From contig OY979725.1 in assembly GCA_963855995.1 (NCBI GenBank), positions 12,504,383-12,568,382 on the forward strand: 64,000 nucleotides of DNA, in the 5' to 3' direction. The translations under genes and the position numbers were made by a program. Source of the DNA: Muricea muricata (taxonomy: Eukaryota; Cnidaria; Anthozoa; Malacalcyonacea; Plexauridae). The notes below the pieces were generated by a model. The model saw only the letters and a program-made list of their open reading frames with translations. It searched no databases and had not been told where the DNA came from. This document shows, one piece after another, positions 47,281 through 57,637 of this stretch; positions within the stretch are counted from its first letter, which is position 1; every line of letters begins with the position of its first letter.

Positions 47281-49906
47281 CTTATGAGACACTTTCAAAT
47301 GTCGAGCAGTTTATAATAGTATATAGTGTTTCTTTTTTTTTAATACAACGCCGTTCTGAGCTTTGACCCTTTTGTGTCGTGGCTGTTTTGGCTCGCAAGT
47401 CAGTCGTGGCTGCTTGAGTATAGTTTTCGAAGTCGAAAGGTTCCCAAATAAATTGTGCACCGATCGTTCTGAACTTTGCTCTGGTCTTCACGTACTGCGT
47501 TGTACGCGAAAAGGTGACCTGTGTTTTATTTGTGGTAGTGTTTCGACATTTTCCCTGACATGAATTGTTCTCCATCAGAGGTTTACTCAAGTGTCCATTC
47601 TTATTGCTGATTGGCTGCACAAAGAGCAACAGCGTACTCGAATGAAAAATAATTAAATTAGATGATTAAAATGTTGAGTGAAGCAGACTGTATGCATGTA
47701 TACACATGTTATTACGACATGCTTTTTAACAGCTCGATATTTTGTGTAATCCTCTCAATATTTAGTTCGAGGCGTGCGTGCAATGAAGATATACGCCGAC
47801 TTCAGAATGTTCTTATTTTCAAAACAGAAACAAAGATGTCGCTTCTCCTTTAATTTCGAATTAAGAAATTATGGTTTAAATTGCTATTGTACTTGCGTTC
47901 CTGAAAGGCTCTTAACTTGGTAGACGTGCAATCTAGTATGTCAAGTGGCTTCTGAAAGCTTCAATCATTCACAAAGTGTTGCAATATGCCTTGCGGACGC
48001 TCGTTCCTCGTCTGAAGAGGTCTCACGTTTCGCATGCTGTCATTGCTCATTTTCTCTACTGAGTAATAAATCGATTAAACTGGTTGTCAGTGTTGAAAAT
48101 GGTAGGGGGAAAACACACATAAGAAAGCAAGTACAAAGGAAATGTTAGTGAATACTATGGTCTGCAGTGAAAGAAATGAAATGCAAACGACGTTAAAATT
48201 AACGGTATCTACACTTCTGTCTTTGTATGTCGGAATATAATAGAAGACTTGAACAGAAATTATATCAATGCGTAATTTTTCCATTTTCAACATATTAGCC
48301 ACTTTCCTTTGTATATAGCTGTGCTATAAAACCATATGAATACTCAGAACCACGACAGATGGGAATGGAATGACATTTAAAATTAATTAGAAGACTTTTA
48401 GTACAATTAAGATGATCATGAGGAAATTTAGCATAAAAGATGATCAAGCTAGCGGTTAAATGGATGGACTAAATGCATCTTTAATTTTCCAATTCAGACA
48501 AGTTTCCTAAAACGGTTTAAGAATCACCGCAATAACGATTTTCCATCGTTTAACAATTTTAGTGGTTTTCACTGGAAGCTTATCTTTCAACACTGACACT
48601 TCATATACGACGTGCATGTACATTAGCAAAACCGCGAAAAACGCCTCGTGTCAAACTAGTGCAGATCTTCGTACAAGTCTTCAAAGCTTATCTTTCGCAA
48701 AATGTCGTGGGGCTTTTTCAGCATTTGTTCAAATTGAGGTCGACCACAGAAAGCTGGATCGATGTTTAATCTGAGTAAATAAAGTTGAGCTAACGTTATG
48801 GTTTAATTTTATAGCTTTTTATCGATTGAAAAGTTCGACTTGTGTTTGAAATTTTAGAGGGTTGAGCAACGAAAAGTGTATAGCTCAGATGCGTTTCGCC
48901 ATACTGATAAAAAAGATGACAGCATGTCGACTCTACTACGATTCTTTGTGAATGTGATAAGCAGGCTTTGTATGTTCCAAGACTGGCAAGACACTCTGAA
49001 GGCTGATGTTCTAGGGTACCAAAATCAACGAGAAAAGTTTGATCATCAAAACTTATGTTGACAAGTTAAACGTCTCGGGTAGTTTTGATGGATCGGTAAA
49101 CGATTGGGCCAGTATTGAACCTTAAAGCTCCCTATCCAATAGCCCGCTAGCAGGTGGAATTCCTCCTTCAAATCTTCAGGCTGGTAGCCAGGTACCTCTT
49201 CAAAAGCCTTTCGAAAGTCTCGTGCAAATAACCTGGCATAAATATCTCACCATGCGGCCGAATCTATGAATGATTTACTCTAATGGCGATGATTGACAAC
49301 ATCCCTGCATAGTTTTCATAATGTGTGAAATGTAGCACTTACGGTTTTTGTAACAAGATTAAACCATTTTCGTAAAACCTCAAAATCACCTCTTCACATC
49401 ACAAGTGGTTGTGAACGGTCAGTAATCCTATAGACTACCAAATTAATAAAGATACTTGAGAGTTTTGTTAGCACTTCGGAATGTTTCAAATCTCGGCGAG
49501 GTCTGGTGATGGTTAAAGGACTTGAAAATGGTTGAACATGTCAATACTTAGCAATTATTTAGAAATTTACAGAATTACAATGGAGTCTTGTTTTGTTACA
49601 GAAATATATATTTTACACGCGCTGGTATAATGGTTTTTACATAGTATGATTTATCGTATATATATTAGTTTTAACGCAAGTTATCTTACGATATAAAACG
49701 TACAAAATGTACATTTATCAGAAAAATCGCCCGGGTCATTAATTGTTTTGATACCTTGCTTTATAGGGTCATCATATCGTGAGTGGTTATATCGACGATG
49801 ATTATGTGGATCAAAACTCGATCTATTGTTCCCACGCGCTGTCCTCGCCGAGATCAATTCCATGCAATCCATGCACCGTATCGATCAGTAAGTAATTGAG
49901 TGTAAT
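47281..49906. other. 2.6-kb intergenic stretch between NK2 and the CNG channel
   Basis: The right half is the 3' side of the channel gene and the left half the 5' side of NK2. Both genes are on the minus strand. A 63-codon minus frame at 49681-49872 just after the channel stop is basic and His/Asn-rich but has no splice connection I can support. Nothing else recognised. Confidence 0.4.
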
Positions 49907-50569
49907 TCAAACTGAGCTTCTGCGTCGAGTAGAATTCACTCGACCAATCGTAATATCTCTTTTTCCGTCCAGTGGATAAAACAATTCATCACTCAAATCT
50001 TCAACACCAGGGCTCGTTTCGTGTATTAGTTCATCTTTTGCTAAATTTCTCTCATGGTCTCCTAAACAAGTTCTGTTTTCATAGCCTTTGATACGAGTTT
50101 CGCTGTTGTTATTTGTGTCAAAGTTCAAGGACTTGTTTTTCTTCTCAAGGGAAGTATTTAAATTATTTTTGCGCTGATCGTGTACTTTGTTCGGGATTTC
50201 ATTTGGGTTATCTGTCATGTTTCGTTCGCCTAGATTAATAGTTTCTGTGAAGTTATGTGGTTCATTATCTCGTATGGGATTGCTCGTTCCTGTTTGGGTC
50301 GTTCTACCCGTATAGCTATGCACAGCCTTCTTTCTTGCGCGATTGGTTGTATGTACACGTGACTTATGGTCAAATGAATAATCTGTCATGGCATTGACTT
50401 TGGTGGTAAGTGAGTAGTCATCATATTCATCACCCATTTCAGATTGTCTTCTTGTGTTATAAATACCATTTGCTCTGTTCAACAACATTCCTTCCAACGT
50501 GAAAGACCTCTTTCTTGCTCTCTTCAGTTCATTCTCCATTTCTTCAACTTGCAGACGTAGAGCTTCGCA
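49907..50569 (-). CDS. CNG channel last exon: end of coiled coil and long polar tail
   Basis: Begins [20 protein letters not shown], continuing the heptad pattern of the preceding exon, followed by about 190 residues rich in Asn, Arg, Glu and Thr with no recognised domain. Stop TGA at 49909-49907. Confidence 0.88.
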   Translation of the reverse strand, partial: CEALRLQVEEMENELKRARKRSFTLEGMLLNRANGIYNTRRQSEMGDEYDDYSLTTKVNAMTDYSFDHKSRVHTTNRARKKAVHSYTGRTTQTGTSNPIRDNEPHNFTETINLGERNMTDNPNEIPNKVHDQRKNNLNTSLEKKNKSLNFDTNNNSETRIKGYENRTCLGDHERNLAKDELIHETSPGVEDLSDELFYPLDGKRDITIGRVNSTRRRSSV

Positions 50570-53500
50570 CTACAGAGACAGGATTGTGGGTGAATGAGTG
50601 TCCAGGATTTAGGATAAGAAGTGAAAGAAATGTTATTACCTGGTTTTGAAGTCGAGATGTATGAAGTTTTTCCTCCTAGAAATGTGGACGTTAAGTATTT
50701 CAGAGGTACTCGTAATTAAGCTAATGTGACAGATAAAATTGTGTTCTTATACTCTGATGTAGAATTTTTTAGGCGTCTTCAGTCTCCAACAGAAACATTG
50801 CGGAATATTATGTAAGCTGCACACTTATGTTTACCAGTTTGTCGAAGCATTTGAGTTGTTCTATGAGGCTTTTGAGTTCTTTCACTCCATCATCTGAGAA
50901 CGTAAACACACATCTTAGTATATTATAATTGATAAAGACACGGAGAAATTGACAACGAAAAAACACCCAACTAGTTTTACCGATACTGTTAATGTCTTCT
51001 TCCGCTGTGTTCCTGTTTTGAGATCGCAGTCTCATTGCGTTCTTTTCTGTCTTGGTTCGATGCAATCTAGTTCGGAACAAAAATTGAAAAAAAGTCTTGC
51101 AATGAAAATGAGACAAAAATGAGCCTTGCGTTATAACAAGAACCAGTCTACCTGTCTCTCCCTTGGTTTTCCAATATTTCTTGAGCCTCTGGATATTCTT
51201 TTAGTGCCTTTGAAGAAAATAACGTATTTTAGGAAGCAAAATATTATTTCTGATAAAATACGAAAATCGCCATACTTCCATTAAATCTTTCTTGGACAGA
51301 CAAAGCAACTCCGAGTAACCAACGGAACGAACATCAGCGGTCCTCCTATACAAAGGAATGTAATATATTTTCAAGTGAATTTTTCTGCTTTTTCAATACT
51401 TTATGTCCGTGATGCGTACCTATTTGTTCCTCCGTCCAGTCTGAGTAAACTTATTTCACCGAAGTAATTCCCATCTGAAAGTGATGCGACCACTATAGGA
51501 TCACCACTGCACGAGTCACGAACAACCACCTTAAGAGAAAATATTGGAACAAGTGTATAAACCTTTGTGAAATAGATAGTTCTAGCAAATCCAAACTGTT
51601 CTTCTTTCAAATGAATTTGAGGCTTGGGCATCAAGAGAATCAGAACTTACTTCGACTTTTCCATGGTTAATTATGTACATTTCTCGTCCTTGTAGGAAGA
51701 ATAAAAGAGATACGTATTATATAGGTCATGATAACTGATGAACTGGGACACAGAAAGTGTTAAAATTGTTGTCATGGCTGAAATCTTCCATGCGTGTACT
51801 TACCTATTTCGCCAATACGACAGATATAATCTTCTGGTGAAAATATTTGCGAACGAAGCTTTAAGACAAGCTCGCAAAGAAATCCTTGTTCGCAATCTTT
51901 GAATATCTTCACCTAACATTCCAACAACATTTTAGTAATAATATATAGGTTCAATATATTACATACAGTAATACGTTATCGTGAGGAAAGATAAAGGCAT
52001 GCGTTTCCCTTGTAATATTGTTCCCTCATTGTAAATCATCTCTCTTTCTTTCTTTACCCCCGCCTCCCCTTCTGTATCTCCCTTCCTGCTGGTTTTTGCT
52101 GGCCCAATAAAATTTCTACCTGATGTTACCTTCTTCAATGTCTCTAAATGTACATGGATTGCAATTTCTGTTCGTAATCGTTGCGGAAGAATTCCAAGAG
52201 TGGTTTCCTCTTCCAGTGCTTTTGTCCTTGAATGAAAAACTATTATTAACAAACATGGTCTAAATTATCCTGTGTAAAGGAATACTCCAAGTCAGGCAAA
52301 ATTTACTAATTGAAACCGGAATCCTCATGGATTCTTGTACATAAGACTACATATATGATGCAGGGGCTTACATTTTACTTGCACTGCCGTCACTATTACA
52401 CAGATATTAGCAAAACTATGCGTTTAATCTGTCTAGATAATCAATTAATAGTGCAAGTTACGCCCATACAGAGTTGGCGGTAATGTAGTTGAAAGTGATT
52501 ACCTGGACCATGAATATTGCAACCATCGTTTAACTCTATCTTGCAGTTGTTCCGGTATTTCGTGGTGTTCCATGTAACGTTTGATTCCGTCCATTCTAAT
52601 TGTAGCAAGAGTAAGAAGAAGGAATGTCGTTAGTTTTTACTTGTTATTAGATTTGTATTAATGATTACTTATGATTCGATCGCTTGATTCAATTTGTTGT
52701 TGAGACAGTGGGCACGATCGGCTCTTCCTTGTTGAATTTCTGGCCTTACAGGAACGACTTTGAATAGCCCACAAGGATACCTGAGCCTCAAGGAAACTAG
52801 AAGGCACCAAGATTGTGAAGACTGTCAACTCTACCTTTCTTGAAATTCTGCACGTGCAGCATTCATGCTACTGATGACGTCGCCCATATTTCCAACTATA
52901 GTAGCAAATAGCAAGACACCGATAAGAAAGGTACACCCTGTGAATACGTATTCCTGGAAAGAAAAAGATATCGAATAATTAGAAGAAATTATATAGAGTC
53001 CCATCCGGCATAAATAATGTTACTTCAGTTTAGGTTTCCCTCTGCAGTAGCACTGGATCAGTAAGAGATGATCGTTACTTGACCACTAGGAAGAATACTT
53101 AAGAACTGGTTAACCTATCCAGTATAAATAAAGTTAGTTTAGTTTAAGTTTTCTCCTGTGGTAACACTGGATCAACAAGAGATGATCCTTACTGGACCTC
53201 TGGGAAGAACAGTTGGGAACTTGTGGATCCATTCACTACAAAGCTTCCAAAGTGTAAATTACTTTAGTTTAGTATGGTGATTCAAAGTTCTTACCAAAGT
53301 AGTTTCAGGACTTTCATTTTCTCCAATTGTAGTCAACGTCAACGCTGCCCAAAACAACGACTTTATGTATTTCCTGGAGATAACAGATGTAATCATATAA
53401 CGTAAGTTCTATTACTTATGAAATTTTGTTTCCAACTTCATTACAAAGTGATAAACATGCGTCATAACCCATCCTAACAGGTTGCAGATGGGTTAAAAAT

Positions 53501-55563
53501 CGTGTCAGAACCGAATACCCTTTCACTCCTCATTTTATGACAGCACCCTAACAACATAATTGGAAGGATGAGTACCTTATAAAGCGATTCTCGTTGTCGT
53601 TCAGTTCAGGATAAGTCCATCCAGTGCTTCCAAATCCTTCGTATTCGCAGATCATGAAGTAGAAACATGCAAACCAGTGAACTATTATTGCCAGGTATAT
53701 GGTCAGCTTGAAAGCTCGTACTCCGTAAGGCTTGCTAGTGCGAGAATCACTCATTTCAAACATATTTGATATCGTGTGCCATTTAAGCAACCGAGGAACA
53801 CGCAAAACTTGAGAAATGAGAGAATCTAAGAATGGAAAATGCATTGATTCCCTAAAATAGGTTGGTTAATCTGACTGATAGGTTGGTGGCTGACTATACA
53901 AATTTAAAGGCCGATGTTAAACTGGATAGCTCTATCTGTTCTAGTTGAATGGTAGCTTAATGGAACTTAAAGGAATTTTACCGTTTTGTTCCCCAAACAT
54001 AACACCTTAAAAAGAAAGCAATAATATCAGTAAAAATATAATGGATTTGACATGGGAATGCTGAGTAATGTGCCTGACCTTGTAGAAAGGTGACGATGAA
54101 ACCGAGAGGCAGTATGGATAAAACGTCTGTTGCAAAATAAGACTTGTTTCTGTAATTGCTCCACAATTTTCCTCGGTCACGAACCTTAGCAAAAACGGAG
54201 CATAAAGTGATCTTAAAGTGATTAAATATGACGATTTGGAATTGAAATATAGATAACAAGTTTTACAAAATGTTAATTTTTGAACATAGGCAAAGATTGA
54301 TTGAAGAACCTACCAGAACTAAACTTCGTCATTCTTGGATTACTTACAGTAATTCCGTCTTCCAGGTAAGCAGTGTGGAACTGCACTACAATATCCAGGA
54401 GATACACTGAGTCTGCAATCAGGTCGCACAACACAAACACCCAAGCTATCATGGCATTCTGCAATCAACATTAAAACAAAACATTGTATGTTTCTCTTGC
54501 CCAACACACGTGGAAGATATTTTGGAGTTTTCTATTAGTGTCTCTCTTAAAATTTGGCTGGATAAAAAAACTCTTTAGGTGGTATAAATGTTTTAAAATT
54601 TTATATTGAAATTTTTCTCTACTCGTTAATTTTTACTTTGTGCATCTGGCAGTTAAAAATTTTTGAAACAAGTTGTCGTTTTTCCCCACCTCGTCTCGCA
54701 TTTCAAAGAAAGTCGCTCTTAAAATGATCACCCAAAAATTGTACAGTACAGCAAAGGCAACAGTCCCCTAAAAGAAAAAGAGTCATTGTCAATTGAACGA
54801 AATTGAGTCACTTCTTACTGTACTTTGAAACCAGTATACCTTCCATAACCTCTTTCAATCCCCTCTTCTGTATAACGTGGTATAATTATCAGTATATGCC
54901 TTCGTTTTATAGCTGTGCAACTAGCAACTCAATGGAGACTTTGTCTATAGAAGTCCTTACCGTCCAGAAGTAGTACAGATCACTTTCAGGATCGACGACC
55001 ACTTCGCGTAATCTTGAATACAATCTCTACAAGAATTTAGATCGCGCGTTAAATCATGTACTACTTCGTGGTGGAATTTCAAACTTCAATTTGCTTTACC
55101 GTAATTTCACTGAAAATTTTTCCAATGTAAGAATTTCCATTGAAAAAATAGCTGGTATTATTTGTTGCTTGTTCTGATGGTCCTCCGTTCATAGCGAACA
55201 CTGAATTTTGTCTGATCGTGTTGGCCATGCGACGTCTGACGGTTGACCATTTGTTTGTTCCCCTGGATCATGTCAAAACAGAAACCAAATTAGGCAAGTT
55301 GAATTTTTAGTTCCAAACCGATGACAAAACATTGACAGGAAACCGTAACAATGTTTCCTGGTTTGTGCAAGGAGGTCTTAACTTCCTAACGTATAATTTT
55401 AAAGCTAGTTGTTTTATAATTTTTAGGGTGTGCGTGATAATGCGAATTTTAGCTCTCGATAGTATCAAATAAATAATGAAGAAACAAAGATTGGTTTGCG
55501 CCAATTTAAGAAACGATTTCAGGTATCTATAACTTACTTTTCGCCTTGTCCATCATTGCTTTC
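49907..55563 (-). CDS. Cyclic-nucleotide-gated cation channel subunit, CNGA-like (21 exons; first exon missing)
   Basis: Six-transmembrane cGMP/cAMP-gated cation channel subunit. Exons: 55563-55538, 55262-55100, 55026-54961, 54767-54690, 54458-54348, 54184-54079, 54005-53982, 53825-53576, 53373-53295, 52953-52835, 52595-52503, 52226-52130, 51912-51804, 51688-51651, 51529-51420, 51345-51276, 51207-51152, 51066-50981, 50893-50835, 50675-50640 and 50569-49907. They keep one frame for 812 residues plus stop. Order: S1 ([16 protein letters not shown]), S2 ([16 protein letters not shown]), S3 ([15 protein letters not shown]), S4 (LRVPRLLKW), S5 ([15 protein letters not shown]), pore with TLTTIGEN, S6 ([20 protein letters not shown]), C-linker, cyclic-nucleotide-binding domain (about residues 405-515, [10 protein letters not shown] and RRTADVRS), a coiled-coil C-helix region and a 220-residue polar tail. 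The filter glutamate, as in alpha subunits, argues against a beta subunit. An upstream exon ending in phase 0 with the start codon remains unplaced. Confidence 0.93.
51276..51912 (-). CDS. CNG channel cyclic-nucleotide-binding domain exons
   Basis: Four exons (51912-51804, 51688-51651, 51529-51420, 51345-51276) encode [20 protein letters not shown], then [13 protein letters not shown], the phosphate-binding cassette [15 protein letters not shown], and [19 protein letters not shown]. The cassette Glu and the Arg-Thr pair that contact the cyclic phosphate and purine in known channels are present. Confidence 0.92.
53001..53245 (-). repeat. Two-copy tandem repeat (about 120 bp) in a CNG channel intron
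   Basis: The phrases ccagtataaataaagttagt/ggcataaataatgttacttc, cactggatca(g/a)(t/c)aagagatgatc and gggaagaa occur twice in the same order between 53001 and 53240. A partial third follows. Confidence 0.65.
53295..53373 (-). CDS. CNG channel exon with pore helix and selectivity filter
   Basis: Phase 2 in, phase 0 out. It encodes [20 protein letters not shown] and then ESPETTL. Alpha subunits carry TTIGET; here the residue after the glutamate is Asn. Confidence 0.93.
53982..54005 (-). CDS. CNG channel 24-nt micro-exon
   Basis: Lies between acceptor ctttttaag and donor GTAAAA, phase 1 on both sides. It encodes GVMFGEQN in the S3-S4 region. Because it is symmetric it could be skipped without a frame change. 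The next exon is taken to start at 53825 because an earlier acceptor (about 53852) gives a stop in this phase. Confidence 0.6.
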
Positions 55564-56179
55564 CTAAAGGATTTGAAACAGATTAGATTTGAAATTGTAT
55601 TTATCCACTGATTTTTATCTTGAGGTCAAAATTAGTTTCCAGCGAAACAGCTATAGTTTGTGATGAAACTGAAACTTGTTATTTATCAGTGATACAAACA
55701 TCTGACAAACAAACTGATATGTAAAATAATTACAAATGGACTATATCTTATTGTTAAACAAGCAGTGCATGATTGTGGGAATTTGGCCATGTTGGAGGTA
55801 CAACACAAAAGAATATGTTATTAGTTCCATTGTTGGATCCAGCCGGCCGCATCCCCAAAAATTGATTGCACACCAAAAATGTCCCAAAATTTAACAGTAA
55901 GTAATTTAACATGTGGTACATATATTAAAACGTAAAGTAAATGTAAAGGACACTTGAACAATTATTTGACAAACAGTTTTTATTTCATTGTCTCAGGCGT
56001 TTCTTATTTCTGTTGATATGATTCAGTCATCGAATCTTCTAGCCTGTGAACGCGATGAAGTGCAAAATGACCAGAACGCCTACTTTAATCAGACACTAAT
56101 GACTATAGTGTCTGTAATTGGTTGCAGATGCCATTAATTAACTGTGCTGGCATAAAATTCCATATATAAGGAGTAACTA
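55564..56179. other. 5' flank of the CNG channel exons, no exon recognised
   Basis: The first coding exon of the channel should lie here or beyond the transposon. I see no convincing ATG exon ending in phase 0. If it lies beyond the element, the transposon is inside the channel's first intron. Confidence 0.35.
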
Positions 56180-56400
56180 CACTGTAAATTTTAAGGGGTA
56201 GAATTTACTCCAAAATGGAGTAAATTTTACCTACGTTTGAGGTGAGAGAGTATTTGGAGTAATTTTTACTCCATTAATCGGGTGTAACTATTTTCATCCC
56301 GGATAAAAGTTACCCCCCATAATGGAGCAACTGCCCTGTTACCCGTCGCCACGGGTAAGAAATGCAATAGGTGCGAGAATTACACCTATGGATGGGGGCA
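56180..56400. repeat. Putative CACTA left terminus with sub-terminal repeats
   Basis: Words gaatttactcc, ggagtaaattttac, ggagtaatttttactcc and cataatggagcaac form alternating direct and inverted copies after the CACTGTAAA end. This arrangement serves as transposase binding sites in CACTA elements. It might instead be an independent short element. Confidence 0.6.
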
Positions 56401-57025
56401 ACGTATAACTAAATGCAAAATGGCCGCGTGGTTTTATCTTTTAGTCTTAAATATCTTTTGGTATTAATATTTTACTTTAGTTCACTGGAATTTAATCGTT
56501 GCCTCAAAAGCACTCAAAACTTTTGGCACTTTAATAATTATACGTTTGATATTATGTTACTCCTGGGGCGTGAAGTCCGGTAAAGTAAAAAACCCCGCCA
56601 GTGAGAGTCAGTGACGGAAAATAATGTTAACTGTCGTTGCTCGGTCGTTGATGTACTTTTGTGTATTTGTTTGACTTATTTCGTTGTTTTGTTGGAGAAA
56701 TTATATCGAAATGCACCAGAAAGCTCTGGTGTGATAACTAAAGGAGACTCAGGGCAAACGGAGACGCCAAAGAGGTAAGTTTTAGTTTACATAATAACAG
56801 TGTCTAAAACTCTATATAAAAGTAGAGTTTTGCTTATTTTGTCATTTAGTGCAGACATATATATCAGTAGACAATACAAGCAGCGTGGGTGACATAACCC
56901 ATTGTTAATATGGCTATTTATAAGCTATGAGCAAACAATAGGTCAAGCGATTGTAAACGTAAAGCAGTACCTTTATTGACAAGCAAATTTTAATTACTGT
57001 ATCGAGATGGTTTTTAAAAACGACA

Positions 57026-57266
57026 GGGGCCGATTGTTCAAAGCCATGTTAACGCTAACCCTCGATTAAAGTTTAAACCAGTGTTTTAGGCTGTGTATTT
57101 CTGTGCGTCTGTTTACTCCCAAACACCAAAGCAGAAAGCTTGTGTTGATTCAGACAAGATTTCCGAAAAAATATTTCTAAATTCATAAACAAGCTATTGG
57201 AAAATTCGCTTTTAATTTTGGGATGACCTGAGGCTTAAATTAACCGGCTTTTGAACAACTGGCCCC
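57026..57266. mobile_element. MITE with ggggccgattgttcaaa terminal inverted repeats
   Basis: Ends ggggccgattgttcaaa and ttgaacaactggcccc, 241 bp, no coding capacity. It has a weak relative at about 465-715. It lies 3' of the transposase gene inside the larger element, so it is probably a nested insertion. Confidence 0.7.
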
Positions 57267-57603
57267 AGGGTTATTAATTCTAGATTAGGTAAGGTGTGCA
57301 TACATTGCCAGCATAAACTTACTCATGATAATTGGCGAGTACTGAGGCCAAGGTAAATAATTGTTTCAGTATCAATTCACAGGTGATTTTGGGGGGAAAA
57401 CACCCCAGTAATGCATAAATGTGCATTACTGTACATGGCATCATGAGTTTATTGTATTTTCATCCACACAGATGATAGCTCAACGTTTTATTGCTTAGTT
57501 ATATCCAGGGCACGAATGTTAGGACTGGTCATGCATCCACCAATCATTCTCTAATAGGGTAACACAAAAGTCAACATTTTGACATATAAGATAGCTATAT
57601 ATA

Positions 57604-57618
57604 TTTATTATATTTATT
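57604..57618 (-). terminator. Polyadenylation signals of the transposase gene
   Basis: On the minus strand AATAAA occurs at 57618-57613 and again at 57609-57604, about 20 and 29 bases after the stop codon. Confidence 0.55.
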
Positions 57619-57637
57619 GTCTTGTGCAGTTGTATTG

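Noticed and set aside
47282-47629. 115-codon minus frame upstream of the NK2 start
   Set aside because: It lies 5' of the chosen ATG and shows no homology; more likely 5' UTR or promoter sequence of the NK2 gene.
49681-49872. Extra coding exon of the CNG channel
   Set aside because: The frame is in the right place and similar in composition, but there is no acceptor before it and the previous exon ends in a stop; could be 3' UTR.
53826-53852. Earlier acceptor for the CNG S4 exon, giving an internal Met start
   Set aside because: In the phase left by the preceding micro-exon it runs into a TAG; the acceptor before 53825 has a better pyrimidine tract and keeps the frame.
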